Part shown: piece after piece, positions 56,347-64,000 of the stretch
Numbering within the stretch: position 1 is the first letter of the stretch
Layout of the letters: every line of letters begins with the position of its first letter
DNA from: Cryobacterium suzukii
Lineage (GTDB): Bacteria; Actinomycetota; Actinomycetes; Actinomycetales; Microbacteriaceae
Direction: 5' to 3'
Assembly: GCF_004403185.1 (NCBI RefSeq)
Contig: NZ_SOHJ01000004.1
Coordinates: forward strand, 372,001 to 436,000
Length of the DNA: 64,000 bases
Program-made: the position numbers and the translations under genes
The notes under the pieces: generated by a model
What the model was told of the DNA's origin: nothing
Databases searched by the model: none
Seen by the model: only the letters and a program-made list of their open reading frames with translations

Positions 56347-57783
56347 ATGACCGCACCCCCCGCCAGCACCCCCCACTCCAACGAGCACGCCGGCCCAGTC
56401 ATCGTCTGGTTCCGCGACGATCTGCGGGTCGCGGACCACCCGGCCCTGCACGCCGCCCTGGCCCGTCATCGTCCGATCGTGGCCGTGTTCGTATTCGACG
56501 AGGAGTCCCCCGGCGTGCGTCCGCTCGGCGGTGCAGCACGCTGGTGGCTGCACCAAAGCCTGCGATCGCTTTCTGCGACGCTGGAAAGGCTCGGCGGGCG
56601 ACTTATCCTGCGCCGAGGCGCTGCGGCCGCAATCATGGCCCAGATCGTCGACGAAACGGATGCCGCGGCGGTCTTCTGGAATCGCCGCTACGGCGAGGCC
56701 GAACGCATGATCGACACCGCGATCAAGGCCGAGCTGCGCGGGCGCGGCGTGGACACCCACAGTTTCGCGGGTTCGCTCCTGTTCGAACCGTGGACGGTTC
56801 AGACCGGGCAGGGCGGCTCCTACTCGGTGTTCACGCCGTTCTGGCGTTCCTGCACCGCAGGCCCGCCGCCGCGCGCGCCGTACCCGGCGCCCACCAGCAT
56901 CGCCGGCTCGACGGGCGAGAACGCGACAGAGGGCCTCGCTTCCGACAACCTGAACGACTGGGGCCTCGAGCCGAGTGCGCCCGACTGGGCCGCTGGGCTG
57001 CGCGCCGCGTGGACGCCGGGCGAAGCAAACGCTCAGGAAAGGCTCGAGCACTTTCTCGCCGAGGCGCTTCCCCGCTACGCCGCCGAACGTGACGAACCGG
57101 CCCAGAACGCCACGTCGCGCCTGTCGCCCTATTTGCGCTGGGGCGAAATCAGCCCGCATCAGATTTGGGCAGCCACGCAGCGAGCCCAGCGCGGACTCTC
57201 CGGCCCGGCGCTGACGAGCGCGACCCGATTTCTCACCGAGCTCGGCTGGCGCGAGTTCGCCTACCACGTGCTCTTTCACGCTCCCGAGCTCGCGACGACA
57301 AACCTGCGCCCCGCCTTCGACGCTTTCCCGTGGCCGCCGGTCGACGAGCGTGCCCTCGCCGCCTGGAAAAAGGGACGCACCGGCTTCGCGCTCGTCGATG
57401 CCGGGATGCGCGAACTGTGGCGCACTGGCAGTATGCATAATCGGGTACGCATGGTCACCGCATCATTCCTGATCAAGAATATGTTGGTCGACTGGCGTGA
57501 GGGAGAGCGCTGGTTCTGGGACACCCTGGTCGATGCCGACGCAGCGAGCAACCCCTTCGGCTGGCAGTGGGTCGCCGGCTCCGGAGCGGATGCCGCGCCC
57601 TACTTTCGCATCTTCAATCCCGAGCTGCAGGCGGCCAAGTTTGACCCGCACCAGCAGTACATCCGGGAATACGTGCCCGAATACGGCACGGATGCCTACC
57701 CGGCTCCCCTTGTCGACCTCGGCGAAACGCGCCGAGCCGCCCTCGCCGCCTACGACAGGGTCAAAGCCCAGTCAGCAAACTAG
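56347..57783 (+). CDS. phrB: Deoxyribodipyrimidine photolyase
   Basis: 478 residues; ATG preceded by GAGGAGA. The antenna-binding N-terminus is VIVWFRDDLRVADHPALHAAL. The FAD/DNA part has LSPYLRWGEISPHQIW, ELGWREFAYHVLFH, GFALVDAGMRELWRTGSMHNRVRMVTASFLIKNMLVDWREGERWF and DADAASNPFGWQWVAGSG, all typical of class I CPD photolyases. It repairs UV dimers using light. Stop codons of this and the convergent sipW share bases (CTAG). Confidence 0.95.
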   Translation: MTAPPASTPHSNEHAGPVIVWFRDDLRVADHPALHAALARHRPIVAVFVFDEESPGVRPLGGAARWWLHQSLRSLSATLERLGGRLILRRGAAAAIMAQIVDETDAAAVFWNRRYGEAERMIDTAIKAELRGRGVDTHSFAGSLLFEPWTVQTGQGGSYSVFTPFWRSCTAGPPPRAPYPAPTSIAGSTGENATEGLASDNLNDWGLEPSAPDWAAGLRAAWTPGEANAQERLEHFLAEALPRYAAERDEPAQNATSRLSPYLRWGEISPHQIWAATQRAQRGLSGPALTSATRFLTELGWREFAYHVLFHAPELATTNLRPAFDAFPWPPVDERALAAWKKGRTGFALVDAGMRELWRTGSMHNRVRMVTASFLIKNMLVDWREGERWFWDTLVDADAASNPFGWQWVAGSGADAAPYFRIFNPELQAAKFDPHQQYIREYVPEYGTDAYPAPLVDLGETRRAALAAYDRVKAQSAN

Positions 57784-58292
57784 GCGACCTGCACGGCGGC
57801 GACTGCTGGCTGCTCCTTTGAGCCCTTGATTCGCTTCGCCTCGGGTTTTTCCTCGGACGAACCGACGTACCACAGGCTCAGCACGCACATAATGACAGAG
57901 CCGAGAGCGAGCGGGTTCTGCAGGTACACCACGAGATAGCCGAGATTGGGTACGAAGGCGGTGACACCGCCGATCACATCAGAGCGGGGCACTGTGAATG
58001 GGTCGACCGTATCGTTCGCGTCGCCCTTGGTGGTGAGGCTTGCATCATCATTGACGGCCACGAGTCGGTGCGTGGTGCGATCACCGTGCCGCTGAAAGGT
58101 GATGACCTGCCCGACCTCATAGCGGTCGGCCTCGACGATCACCACGCTAGCCGGCGAAATGGCGGGCGCCATCGACCCGCTGCGCACAACGTAGGCACTA
58201 TAGGGCAGTGCTCCTGTCGCCACGAGGGCGAGCGGAGTGAGCACTGCTGCCAGAACGAGCAGCAGAACCAGGGTGCCTCTGAGTCTTTTCAC
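57780..58292 (-). CDS. sipW: SipW-type signal peptidase I
   Basis: 170 residues from a GTG at 58292. One N-terminal TM helix (LVLLLVLAAVLTPLALVATG), then the catalytic box VVRSGSMAPAI with Ser40, and H75 in RTTHRLVAV. A His in place of the usual Lys marks the ER/SipW type. Then GDANDTVDPFTV and a C-terminal TM helix. It would cleave the TasA-like protein encoded just upstream. Confidence 0.9.
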   Translation of the reverse strand: MKRLRGTLVLLLVLAAVLTPLALVATGALPYSAYVVRSGSMAPAISPASVVIVEADRYEVGQVITFQRHGDRTTHRLVAVNDDASLTTKGDANDTVDPFTVPRSDVIGGVTAFVPNLGYLVVYLQNPLALGSVIMCVLSLWYVGSSEEKPEAKRIKGSKEQPAVAAVQVA

Positions 58293-58503
58293 GGTGCGTC
58301 TTTCGGCTCGAAATTGGAAAGGGAATGGCTCGGACGCCGCTACCCGGCAGCGACGTCCAAGCCTCCGGACCAAGCCTTAGGCCTGATTCCTAAGTTGCGG
58401 CACTGCAAAGAAGCGTTTTTGCACGTGTTATCCGCCACTGTGTCGGTATTGATGCGTCCCGAAAGCTCCGGATGCCGCCCGCTGACGGCAACCGGAGCCG
58501 CTT

Positions 58504-59175
58504 TCAGTTGACCCCGACCTCCCCGGGCTCGTGACCCACCTGCGTGGCGACGATCTGATACGGCAGACCGTAACCTTCAGCAGCGGGGTATTTCACGCCG
58601 CCCGCGAACTGGACCGGGAACTGATTCCACGCGCCTGCTCCCGAAGTCATGGCCGCGCCGTAAGCAAAGGTGAACGAAACGTCGCCGCCTTCATTGGGCG
58701 CGAGGTTGGACGCCAACTTGTACGCCTTTTCTAGCGGCCAGCAGCCTCGGTTCGCCTGCTCAAAGAAGTTGCTGCAGCTATTTGAGGCCGCGTAGGCACC
58801 GTCCTGCAGGTTTGTTGAGGCGAAAACGGCAGTTCCACCGCTCGCAACCGTGAAGTTGCCGTACTTACCCAAGTTGTTGAGAGCGTGCAGTGCTTTTTCG
58901 TTATTGAAAACTACCCACACGTCCTGGTTGTTCAGCCCTGTGTTTTGAAACCCCGCAGTTACCGTTTGAGGTTCACCGGGCAACAAATTCGTGTAGCTGA
59001 GGTCCGTGTTCGCACCGGTGACCTCGATCGAACCAAGAGCACCAGTGATATTTCCCTGCTCGGTGTCGCTGAAGTACGCACCGGTTGGCCCCAGCGCAGC
59101 GAGGGCCATGGTCAGCGCCACTGCGACGCCCCCGGCGCCGATGATGGCTTTCTTGCGGTTCAACATAAGTTTCAC
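58504..59175 (-). CDS. TasA/camelysin-like protein with a SipW-dependent signal
   Basis: 223 residues. The signal IIGAGGVAVALTMALAALGPTGAYFSDTEQGN has the SipW-type cleavage zone; AYFSDTE is the family start. Mature domain is beta-rich (SIEVTGANTDLSYTNLLPGEPQTVTAGFQNTGLNNQDVWVVF), as in TasA fibre proteins and camelysin. Two cysteines (SCSNFF, GCWPL) may pair. Likely a surface or matrix protein processed by SipW. Confidence 0.82.
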   Translation of the reverse strand: MKLMLNRKKAIIGAGGVAVALTMALAALGPTGAYFSDTEQGNITGALGSIEVTGANTDLSYTNLLPGEPQTVTAGFQNTGLNNQDVWVVFNNEKALHALNNLGKYGNFTVASGGTAVFASTNLQDGAYAASNSCSNFFEQANRGCWPLEKAYKLASNLAPNEGGDVSFTFAYGAAMTSGAGAWNQFPVQFAGGVKYPAAEGYGLPYQIVATQVGHEPGEVGVN

Positions 59176-59342
59176 GTCAGTCTCATCTCAAATTGTCAGT
59201 TCAGAAGTAAGATAATGAATGTTTTTCATTATCTATATTCAAAACATTAGAGATGACTCAAGCTCATGTATGCCCCCCGTTGAGTGTCAGCGTGCCCCCA
59301 AACTGGGGGGTGGACCGGTGGCATCCTTCGGCAACGAAAAAA

Positions 59343-59403
59343 CGGGCAAACAGTTGCTGTCACCCCTGTGATGATGCCGGGGTGAAGCATCCGTTTGCCC
59401 GCT
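59343..59403 (-). terminator. Terminator after malate synthase
   Basis: Outer arms CGGGCAAAC (59344-59352) and GTTTGCCCG (59394-59402) enclose an inner hairpin (CACCCC...GGGGTG). On the minus strand it is followed by TTTTTTCG. It lies 20 bases past the aceB stop. Confidence 0.85.
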
Positions 59404-59422
59404 TCCGCGAACGCCGAATAAG

Positions 59423-61096
59423 TTAGAAGAAGCGGGCGTACGCTCCGACCGTCAGGAAGGTCGGAAATTCCGGCTCGAGAGCCGAGGTGCGCAGCACCGT
59501 GAGTGCATCGTCAAAGCGGTCGGTGGGCGTGCGTTCGAGGCCGTCCACGACCTCGTCGAGCACCTCTTCAACCCAGTCAGAGTCGATCCGGCGCCCCTCG
59601 GCGGTGACCGAGTTCTCGTGGATCCACTGCCAGAGCTGCGAACGGGAAATTTCCGCGGTTGCGGCGTCTTCCATCAGGTTGTCGATCGCCGCGGCGCCGA
59701 CCCCACGCAGCCAGGACTCGATATACCGCAGGGAGATGAGTACGTTGCCTCGCACGCCGGCCTCGGTAACCTGGCCGCCGACCGACGCAATGTCGAGAAG
59801 CTGGGCGGCCGTCACACTCACCTCGGGGCGGGTGCGTTCGAGCTGGTTCGGGCGGTCGCCGAGCACCGTGTCGAACTCGGCCTGAGCGGTCGGGATCAGG
59901 TCGGGGTGGGCAACCCAGGAACCGTCGAAACCGTCGGTGGCCTCACGCTTCTTGTCCGCGGCAACCTGGGCGAGAGCCTGCTCGGTGACCGCCGGGTCGC
60001 GGCGGTTCGGGATGAAGGCGCTCATACCCCCGATGGCGAAGGCTCCGCGACGGTGGCAAGTGGCGACGAGCAGTTCGGTGTACGCCCGCATAAACGGCAC
60101 CGTCATGGTGATCTGCTTGCGGTCGGGAAAAACAAACCGGCTGCCACGGGAGCGAAAAGTCTTGATAATGCTGAAGATGTAGTCCCAGCGTCCGGCGTTG
60201 AGACCGGCGCAGTGGTCGCGCAGTTCGTAGAGAATTTCTTCCATCTCGAAGCCGGCCTGAATCGTTTCGATCAGCACCGTGGCGCGAATGGTGCCGTACT
60301 CGATACCCAGACGCTCCTCGGCGTAGGTGAAGATGTCATTCCACAGGCGTGCTTCCTTGTGGCTCTCCAGCTTGGCCAGATAGAAGTACGGGCCGGTACC
60401 GTTCTCAATGAGCTTCTTGGCGTTGTGAAAGAAATACAGGCCGAAGTCGATGAGGCTGCCAGAGGACTTCATACGGCGGTTGGCGCGATCAACGAACGTG
60501 ATGTGCTTTTCAACGAGGTGCCAGCCTCGCGGACGCATCACGATAGTCGGCGTCGACTCGTTCGTGATCTCGTACTTCTTACCTTCGGGGCTTGTGAAGC
60601 TGAGCTGACCGCGCACCTGATCGAACAACGTCAGCTGGCCCTCGATCACGTTGGTCCAGGTAGGACTCGTGGCGTCCTCCTGGTCGGCGAGCCAAACCTT
60701 GGCGCTCGAGTTGAGCGCGTTAATAGCCATCTTGCGGTCGGTCGGACCGGTGATCTCCACCCGGCGGTCCTCCAGGCCAGGTCCGGCTCCCGCAACGGTC
60801 CAGGTCGGGTCCAGACGGATGCTCTCGGTTTCGCTCAGAAACCGGGGGTCGCGACCGTTCGCGGTATCCACTCGGGTTTGCAGCCGAGCGGCGAGCAGGT
60901 CGTGTCGGGTGCCGGCGAAAAGCTCGTGCAGCTCGGCGAGAAATTCGAGGGCGTCCGGGGTAAGGATCTCGTCGTAACGGTCGCCGAGCGGGCCGGTGAC
61001 TTCGAGGTGCGGACGGATCGTGGCGAAGCTGCCGGTGCTCGTCTTCACGGTTTCGGAGTTGACCGCCTGATCGAGGGTGGGGTTCGGAGTGTTCAT
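59423..61096 (-). CDS. aceB: Malate synthase A
   Basis: 557 residues from the ATG at 61096, with AAGGAG upstream. Landmarks: WLADQEDATSPTWTNVIEGQ, MRPRGWHLVEKHITFVDR, NGTGPYFYLAKLESHKEARLWNDIF, ATVLIETIQAGFEMEEILYELRDHCAGLNAGRWDYIFS, and TMTVPFMRAYTELLVATCHRRGAFAIGGMSAFIPNR. It condenses glyoxylate with acetyl-CoA in the glyoxylate cycle. Divergent from a RamB-like regulator. Confidence 0.96.
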   Translation of the reverse strand: MNTPNPTLDQAVNSETVKTSTGSFATIRPHLEVTGPLGDRYDEILTPDALEFLAELHELFAGTRHDLLAARLQTRVDTANGRDPRFLSETESIRLDPTWTVAGAGPGLEDRRVEITGPTDRKMAINALNSSAKVWLADQEDATSPTWTNVIEGQLTLFDQVRGQLSFTSPEGKKYEITNESTPTIVMRPRGWHLVEKHITFVDRANRRMKSSGSLIDFGLYFFHNAKKLIENGTGPYFYLAKLESHKEARLWNDIFTYAEERLGIEYGTIRATVLIETIQAGFEMEEILYELRDHCAGLNAGRWDYIFSIIKTFRSRGSRFVFPDRKQITMTVPFMRAYTELLVATCHRRGAFAIGGMSAFIPNRRDPAVTEQALAQVAADKKREATDGFDGSWVAHPDLIPTAQAEFDTVLGDRPNQLERTRPEVSVTAAQLLDIASVGGQVTEAGVRGNVLISLRYIESWLRGVGAAAIDNLMEDAATAEISRSQLWQWIHENSVTAEGRRIDSDWVEEVLDEVVDGLERTPTDRFDDALTVLRTSALEPEFPTFLTVGAYARFF

Positions 61097-61107
61097 GGTC
61101 TGGCTCC

Positions 61108-61226
61108 TTGCGAAAGTAGAAAGTAGGTGCGTGCCTGTGCCTCTACTCTGCCCGGCGCGGGCCGGGCAGAACCCCAATCAATGCGCAGAAGAAACCCGGT
61201 TCTTCTGATTGTGGAAACTTTTGCGA
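61108..61226. promoter_or_regulatory. RamB-like sites between aceB and its regulator
   Basis: TTGCGAAAGT (61108-61117, reverse strand ACTTTCGCAA) and AAACTTTTGCGA (61215-61226) resemble the corynebacterial RamB motif AACTTTGCAAA. The first overlaps the aceB ribosome site, the second lies 18 bases before the regulator start. Match is partial. Confidence 0.45.
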
Positions 61227-61243
61227 TCTGCGACACTGAGGCT

Positions 61244-62725
61244 ATGGTCCCCGCCGAAGCCCTCGCCGCGCTCTCCTCCCTCGCCGCCGATGAACCCGAA
61301 CTCGATGCGCTCACGCTGGGGCGTCGCATCAGGGAGTTACGTACCGCGCGGCGTATGACGCTGGACTCCCTCGCCGCCGCGATCGACCGGGCACCCTCGC
61401 AGGTGTCGATGATGGAGAACGGAAAACGCGAGCCGCGCCTGTCCATGCTGCGCACGATTGCCCTCGCGCTCGGCACCACCGTCGAAGACCTGATGCGAAC
61501 GGATGCTCCCTCCGAGCGTGCTGCCCTGGAAATCTCGGTCGAACGCGCCCAGCGCGGGCCGGTGTTCCAGGCCCTCGGACTCCCCCGCATCCGTGTGAGC
61601 AAAGGCCAAAGCGACGAAACACTGCAGACCATCCTGAGCCTGCACAATGAAATCGACCGGCTCAACCGCGAACGAGCCGCGACTCCGGAGGAGGCCCGCC
61701 GGGCCAATTCCGCGCTGCGCCAGATCATGCGTCAGCAAGACAACTATTTTCCCGAGCTGGAGGCGCAGGCCCTCGAGTTGCTCACCGCAGTCGGGCACTC
61801 CGGTGGTCCGGTGTCCCAGCAGCTCGTCGCCGACATGGCCACTCACCTGGGTTTTTCGCTGCACTACGTGAACGATTTACCACACTCCACCCGGTCGGTC
61901 ACCGACAAACGCAACGGGCGCATCTACCTACCCACCGAGCATTCGGCGTCGAGGGATTCCCGCTCGCCGATCGTGCAGGCCTTCGCAAGCCACCTCTGCG
62001 CGCACGAAGAGCCGAAAAATTATGCCGAATTTCTGCGCCAACGCGTGGAAACCAACTATCTCACGGCCGCGATCCTGTTGCCGGAGCGGGACGCGGTGCG
62101 CATGCTGACCGAGGCCAAGACCCTGCGGCGTATTTCCATGGAGGACTTACGGGACGCTTTCGCGGTCTCCTACGAGACGGCCGCTCACCGCTTCACCAAT
62201 CTCGCCACGGCGCGGCTGGATATTCCGGTGCACTTCATGAAGGTGCACGAGTCCGGCACGATCATCAAGGCCTACGAGAATGACAACGTGCGATTTCCGA
62301 GCGACGCGCTCGGCGCGGTCGAGGGCACCACGGTTTGCCGCAGCTGGACGGCTCGTACCGTTTTCGACGTCGAAGACCGCTTCAGCGCCTGGTACCAGTA
62401 CACGGACATGCCGGCCGGAAGCTTCTGGTGTACTTCCCGCATCGAGAAAGCCAAGGAGGGCGAGTACTCGGTGAGCGTTGGCGTGCCGTTCGCTCACGTA
62501 AAGTGGTTTCGAGGCCGGGAGACCGCGAACCGCGCCGTCTCACTGTGCCCCGACGAATCCTGCTGCCGCCGCGCGCCCGACAATCTGGCCGGTCGCTGGG
62601 CCGGCCAGTCCTGGCCGGCCGCACGCACCCCGACGAGCCTGCTCGCCGCGCTGCCCACCGGCACCTTTCCCGGTGTGGACCAGACCGAGGTGTACGAATT
62701 TCTCGAGGCCCATTCACCGCACTGA
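61244..62725 (+). CDS. ramB: RamB-like regulator of acetate metabolism
   Basis: About 493 residues from the ATG at 61244. XRE-type HTH LGRRIRELRTARRMTLDSLAAAIDRAPSQVSMMENGKREPRLSMLRTIALALG (about 25-80). Then the IrrE-like zinc-dependent domain with YLPTEHSASRDSRSPIVQAFASHLCAHEEPKNYAEFLRQRVETNYLTAAILLPE, and the short-chain fatty acyl-CoA regulator domain ending CPDESCCRR. RamB controls aceA and aceB in Corynebacterium. Its divergent position to aceB supports the call. Confidence 0.88.
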   Translation: MVPAEALAALSSLAADEPELDALTLGRRIRELRTARRMTLDSLAAAIDRAPSQVSMMENGKREPRLSMLRTIALALGTTVEDLMRTDAPSERAALEISVERAQRGPVFQALGLPRIRVSKGQSDETLQTILSLHNEIDRLNRERAATPEEARRANSALRQIMRQQDNYFPELEAQALELLTAVGHSGGPVSQQLVADMATHLGFSLHYVNDLPHSTRSVTDKRNGRIYLPTEHSASRDSRSPIVQAFASHLCAHEEPKNYAEFLRQRVETNYLTAAILLPERDAVRMLTEAKTLRRISMEDLRDAFAVSYETAAHRFTNLATARLDIPVHFMKVHESGTIIKAYENDNVRFPSDALGAVEGTTVCRSWTARTVFDVEDRFSAWYQYTDMPAGSFWCTSRIEKAKEGEYSVSVGVPFAHVKWFRGRETANRAVSLCPDESCCRRAPDNLAGRWAGQSWPAARTPTSLLAALPTGTFPGVDQTEVYEFLEAHSPH

Positions 62726-62919
62726 CCTGCCAGCGAGCGCATCCGCTCTGCAGCATACAAACCGGTACGACGTCGGTATCACTTTTCGGTACCATTGTCA
62801 GGACGCGAAAAAACGCTCTAGTTAAGCGGCCTTTTTGCGGTACCACGCACCAGAGATTGTCGGTTGGGCTAGTCCCACGCGTCGCCGCTCGTCTCGACCG
62901 ACTGAAATGCGAGCCGACG

Positions 62920-63879
62920 ATGAGTGACGCTCGCAACGTATTTCGTCGTCTCACTCGCGCCGTACGCGCGGGCATCCCCTCGGTGAAATTATCGATGAAC
63001 GAGCCGCACGATCAGGTTCAGCCTCCCCCGCAGGCCGAAACGACCGCGCCCATGCCGTCACACTGGTTTCGTTCCGCGGCACTGCTCGATGTGCGCGGGC
63101 TGCAGGTTGCGTCGGCGGCGCACGTGGACGCACCGCGCTTAGTGCACGGCATCTCACTGTCCATCACCTGCGGCGAGGTCATCGGGCTGGTTGGCGATGC
63201 GTCTTCTGGCGCCCTCGAAGTCGCCCAGTGCATCGCCGGCGTACTTCCTGCCCCGGCGACCATCCGATCCGGGTCGATTCTGTTCAACGGCGTCGAACTG
63301 GTCGGACTGCCCCCACGATCTTTCTCCCGGCTGCACGATGCCAAGGTCGCGTACCTGCCGCGCAGCCCACGGGATAGCCTCGACCCAAATATGACGGTGG
63401 GAACCCAGCTGGCCGCACCGCTGCGTTCCGGCGGCGGTCTGTCAAAACCGGCCGCGTACGAACGGTGCCTGGATCTGCTGGGCCAGGCCGGTATCGAAAA
63501 TCCGGAACACACCTTTACCGCCTACCCGCGCGACGTGTCGGCGATTCTGGCACAGCGCGTTCACATTGCCAATGCCCTCGCCGGCAGCCCGAATCTGCTG
63601 GTGGCCGACGACCCGACCGACACCCTGAACGCGTCCGACAGCGCAGACATTCTTGAGCTCCTGAGCAAGTTACAGCGCAAACACAAGTTGACGATGATCA
63701 TCGTGACGGGCTCGGTGCACGTCGCGGCGCGGATCTGCCACCGTGTTGCTGTTGTGCGTACCGGTGCGATCGTTGAATACGCCTCGGTCGCTGACCTGTG
63801 TGGCTCCCCCAAGCATCCATACACCCGCGAGCTGCTCCACGCATCCGAGAATGAATCGCTGGGAAGCCCGGCCTTGTAG
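62920..63879 (+). CDS. ABC-ATPase homologue lacking catalytic motifs (Dpp/Opp type)
   Basis: About 319 residues from the ATG at 62920; an ATG at 62995 is also possible. The fold is that of DppD/OppF: LLDVRGLQV, LVHGISLSITCGEVIGLVGD and the late HPYTRELLHAS. But Walker A is GDASSGALE (92-100), with Ala and Leu for Lys and Ser/Thr; the signature is DVSAILAQR, not LSGGQ; Walker B ends ADDPTD, not DEPT; and the switch His is Gly (VTGSVHVAARICHRV). It should not hydrolyse ATP well. No permease is next to it. The frame is intact, so it is not an obvious pseudogene. Confidence 0.7.
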   Translation: MSDARNVFRRLTRAVRAGIPSVKLSMNEPHDQVQPPPQAETTAPMPSHWFRSAALLDVRGLQVASAAHVDAPRLVHGISLSITCGEVIGLVGDASSGALEVAQCIAGVLPAPATIRSGSILFNGVELVGLPPRSFSRLHDAKVAYLPRSPRDSLDPNMTVGTQLAAPLRSGGGLSKPAAYERCLDLLGQAGIENPEHTFTAYPRDVSAILAQRVHIANALAGSPNLLVADDPTDTLNASDSADILELLSKLQRKHKLTMIIVTGSVHVAARICHRVAVVRTGAIVEYASVADLCGSPKHPYTRELLHASENESLGSPAL

Positions 63880-63888
63880 ATTGGGCGC

Positions 63889-63966
63889 ATGGAGGCAATC
63901 ATCCGTTGCTATATCTTTGACGAATCAGAGTTTGCACCGGCGCCGGTTTGGGTGCCCGACCAGTGA
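63889..63966 (+). CDS. Possible small ORF (25 aa)
   Basis: ATG at 63889, stop at 63966: MEAIIRCYIFDESEFAPAPVWVPDQ. No clear ribosome site. It lies between the ABC-like gene and a start at 63979, and could be a leader peptide or an accident. Confidence 0.25.
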   Translation: MEAIIRCYIFDESEFAPAPVWVPDQ

Positions 63967-63978
63967 AGGATAAAGCCT

Positions 63979-64000
63979 ATGACCAGCTACGCAGTCATCA
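63979..64000 (+). CDS. Start of a gene cut by the window end
   Basis: ATG ACC AGC TAC GCA GTC ATC with GAAGGA about 8 bases upstream (63965-63970). Only seven codons are visible; product unknown. Confidence 0.45.

Overview
The window is high-GC actinobacterial DNA. The gene content fits Microbacteriaceae, possibly Cryobacterium-like: class Ib nrdHIEF, a tuberculostearate-type lipid pair, GguAB/ChvE-type arabinose uptake, a RamB-type acetate regulator, a SipW/TasA-type secretion pair, many GTG starts and 4-bp overlaps. The genus is inferred, not shown. I found no tRNA, rRNA, CRISPR array, integrase or transposase.

Layout. 1-3.8 kb: exported or membrane proteins of unknown role. 3.9-8 kb: a two-gene unit for 10-methyl fatty acids (tmsA-tmsB), a YdeI-family protein and a bifunctional-nuclease-family protein. 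8-13.2 kb: an accessory stretch of poorly known genes on the minus strand. It holds a nucleotidyltransferase-fold gene coupled to an unknown partner, a HAD gene broken by a frameshift, an ORF split by an in-frame stop, long non-coding gaps and a 15-bp inverted repeat at its right edge. 13.2-17.1 kb: nrdHIEF, with two NrdR-box-like sites and DnaA-box-like sites upstream. 17.6-27 kb: an arabinose regulon (araB-araD-araA, then ChvE/GguA/GguB uptake) with a LacI-type regulator and recurring AATGTG...CACATT palindromes. 27.1-32.4 kb: a shikimate-dehydrogenase-like gene, cystathionine gamma-synthase/lyase and cystathionine beta-synthase, and DUF3105/DUF305 proteins. 32.4-34.4 kb: an ABC exporter. 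34.4-41.4 kb: an importer of the 2-aminoethylphosphonate/Fe3+/polyamine type, ending in a HAD-EEP phosphoesterase fusion and facing a divergent GntR regulator. 41.5-46.4 kb: an alpha-glucoside-type importer with a divergent LacI regulator. 46.6-47.8 kb: rplJ-rplL with a leader. 47.8-50 kb: a drug-efflux MFS gene and its MarR. 50-55.4 kb: a two-component system, a lipoprotein, a YqaJ-family nuclease and an oxidoreductase. 55.5-59.2 kb: a signal-peptidase remnant, a photolyase, a SipW-type peptidase and its TasA-like substrate. 59.4-64 kb: malate synthase with a divergent RamB-like regulator, and an ABC-ATPase homologue lacking its catalytic motifs.

Links between genes. The sugar modules each have a regulator, operator palindromes and transport genes. 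The phosphoesterase module looks like uptake followed by cytosolic dephosphorylation of an unknown phosphodiester. Three intergenic copies of a composite GC-rich palindrome (27.97, 32.34 and 54.36 kb), whose outer base pairs change while staying complementary, form a repeat family that normal gene content does not explain.
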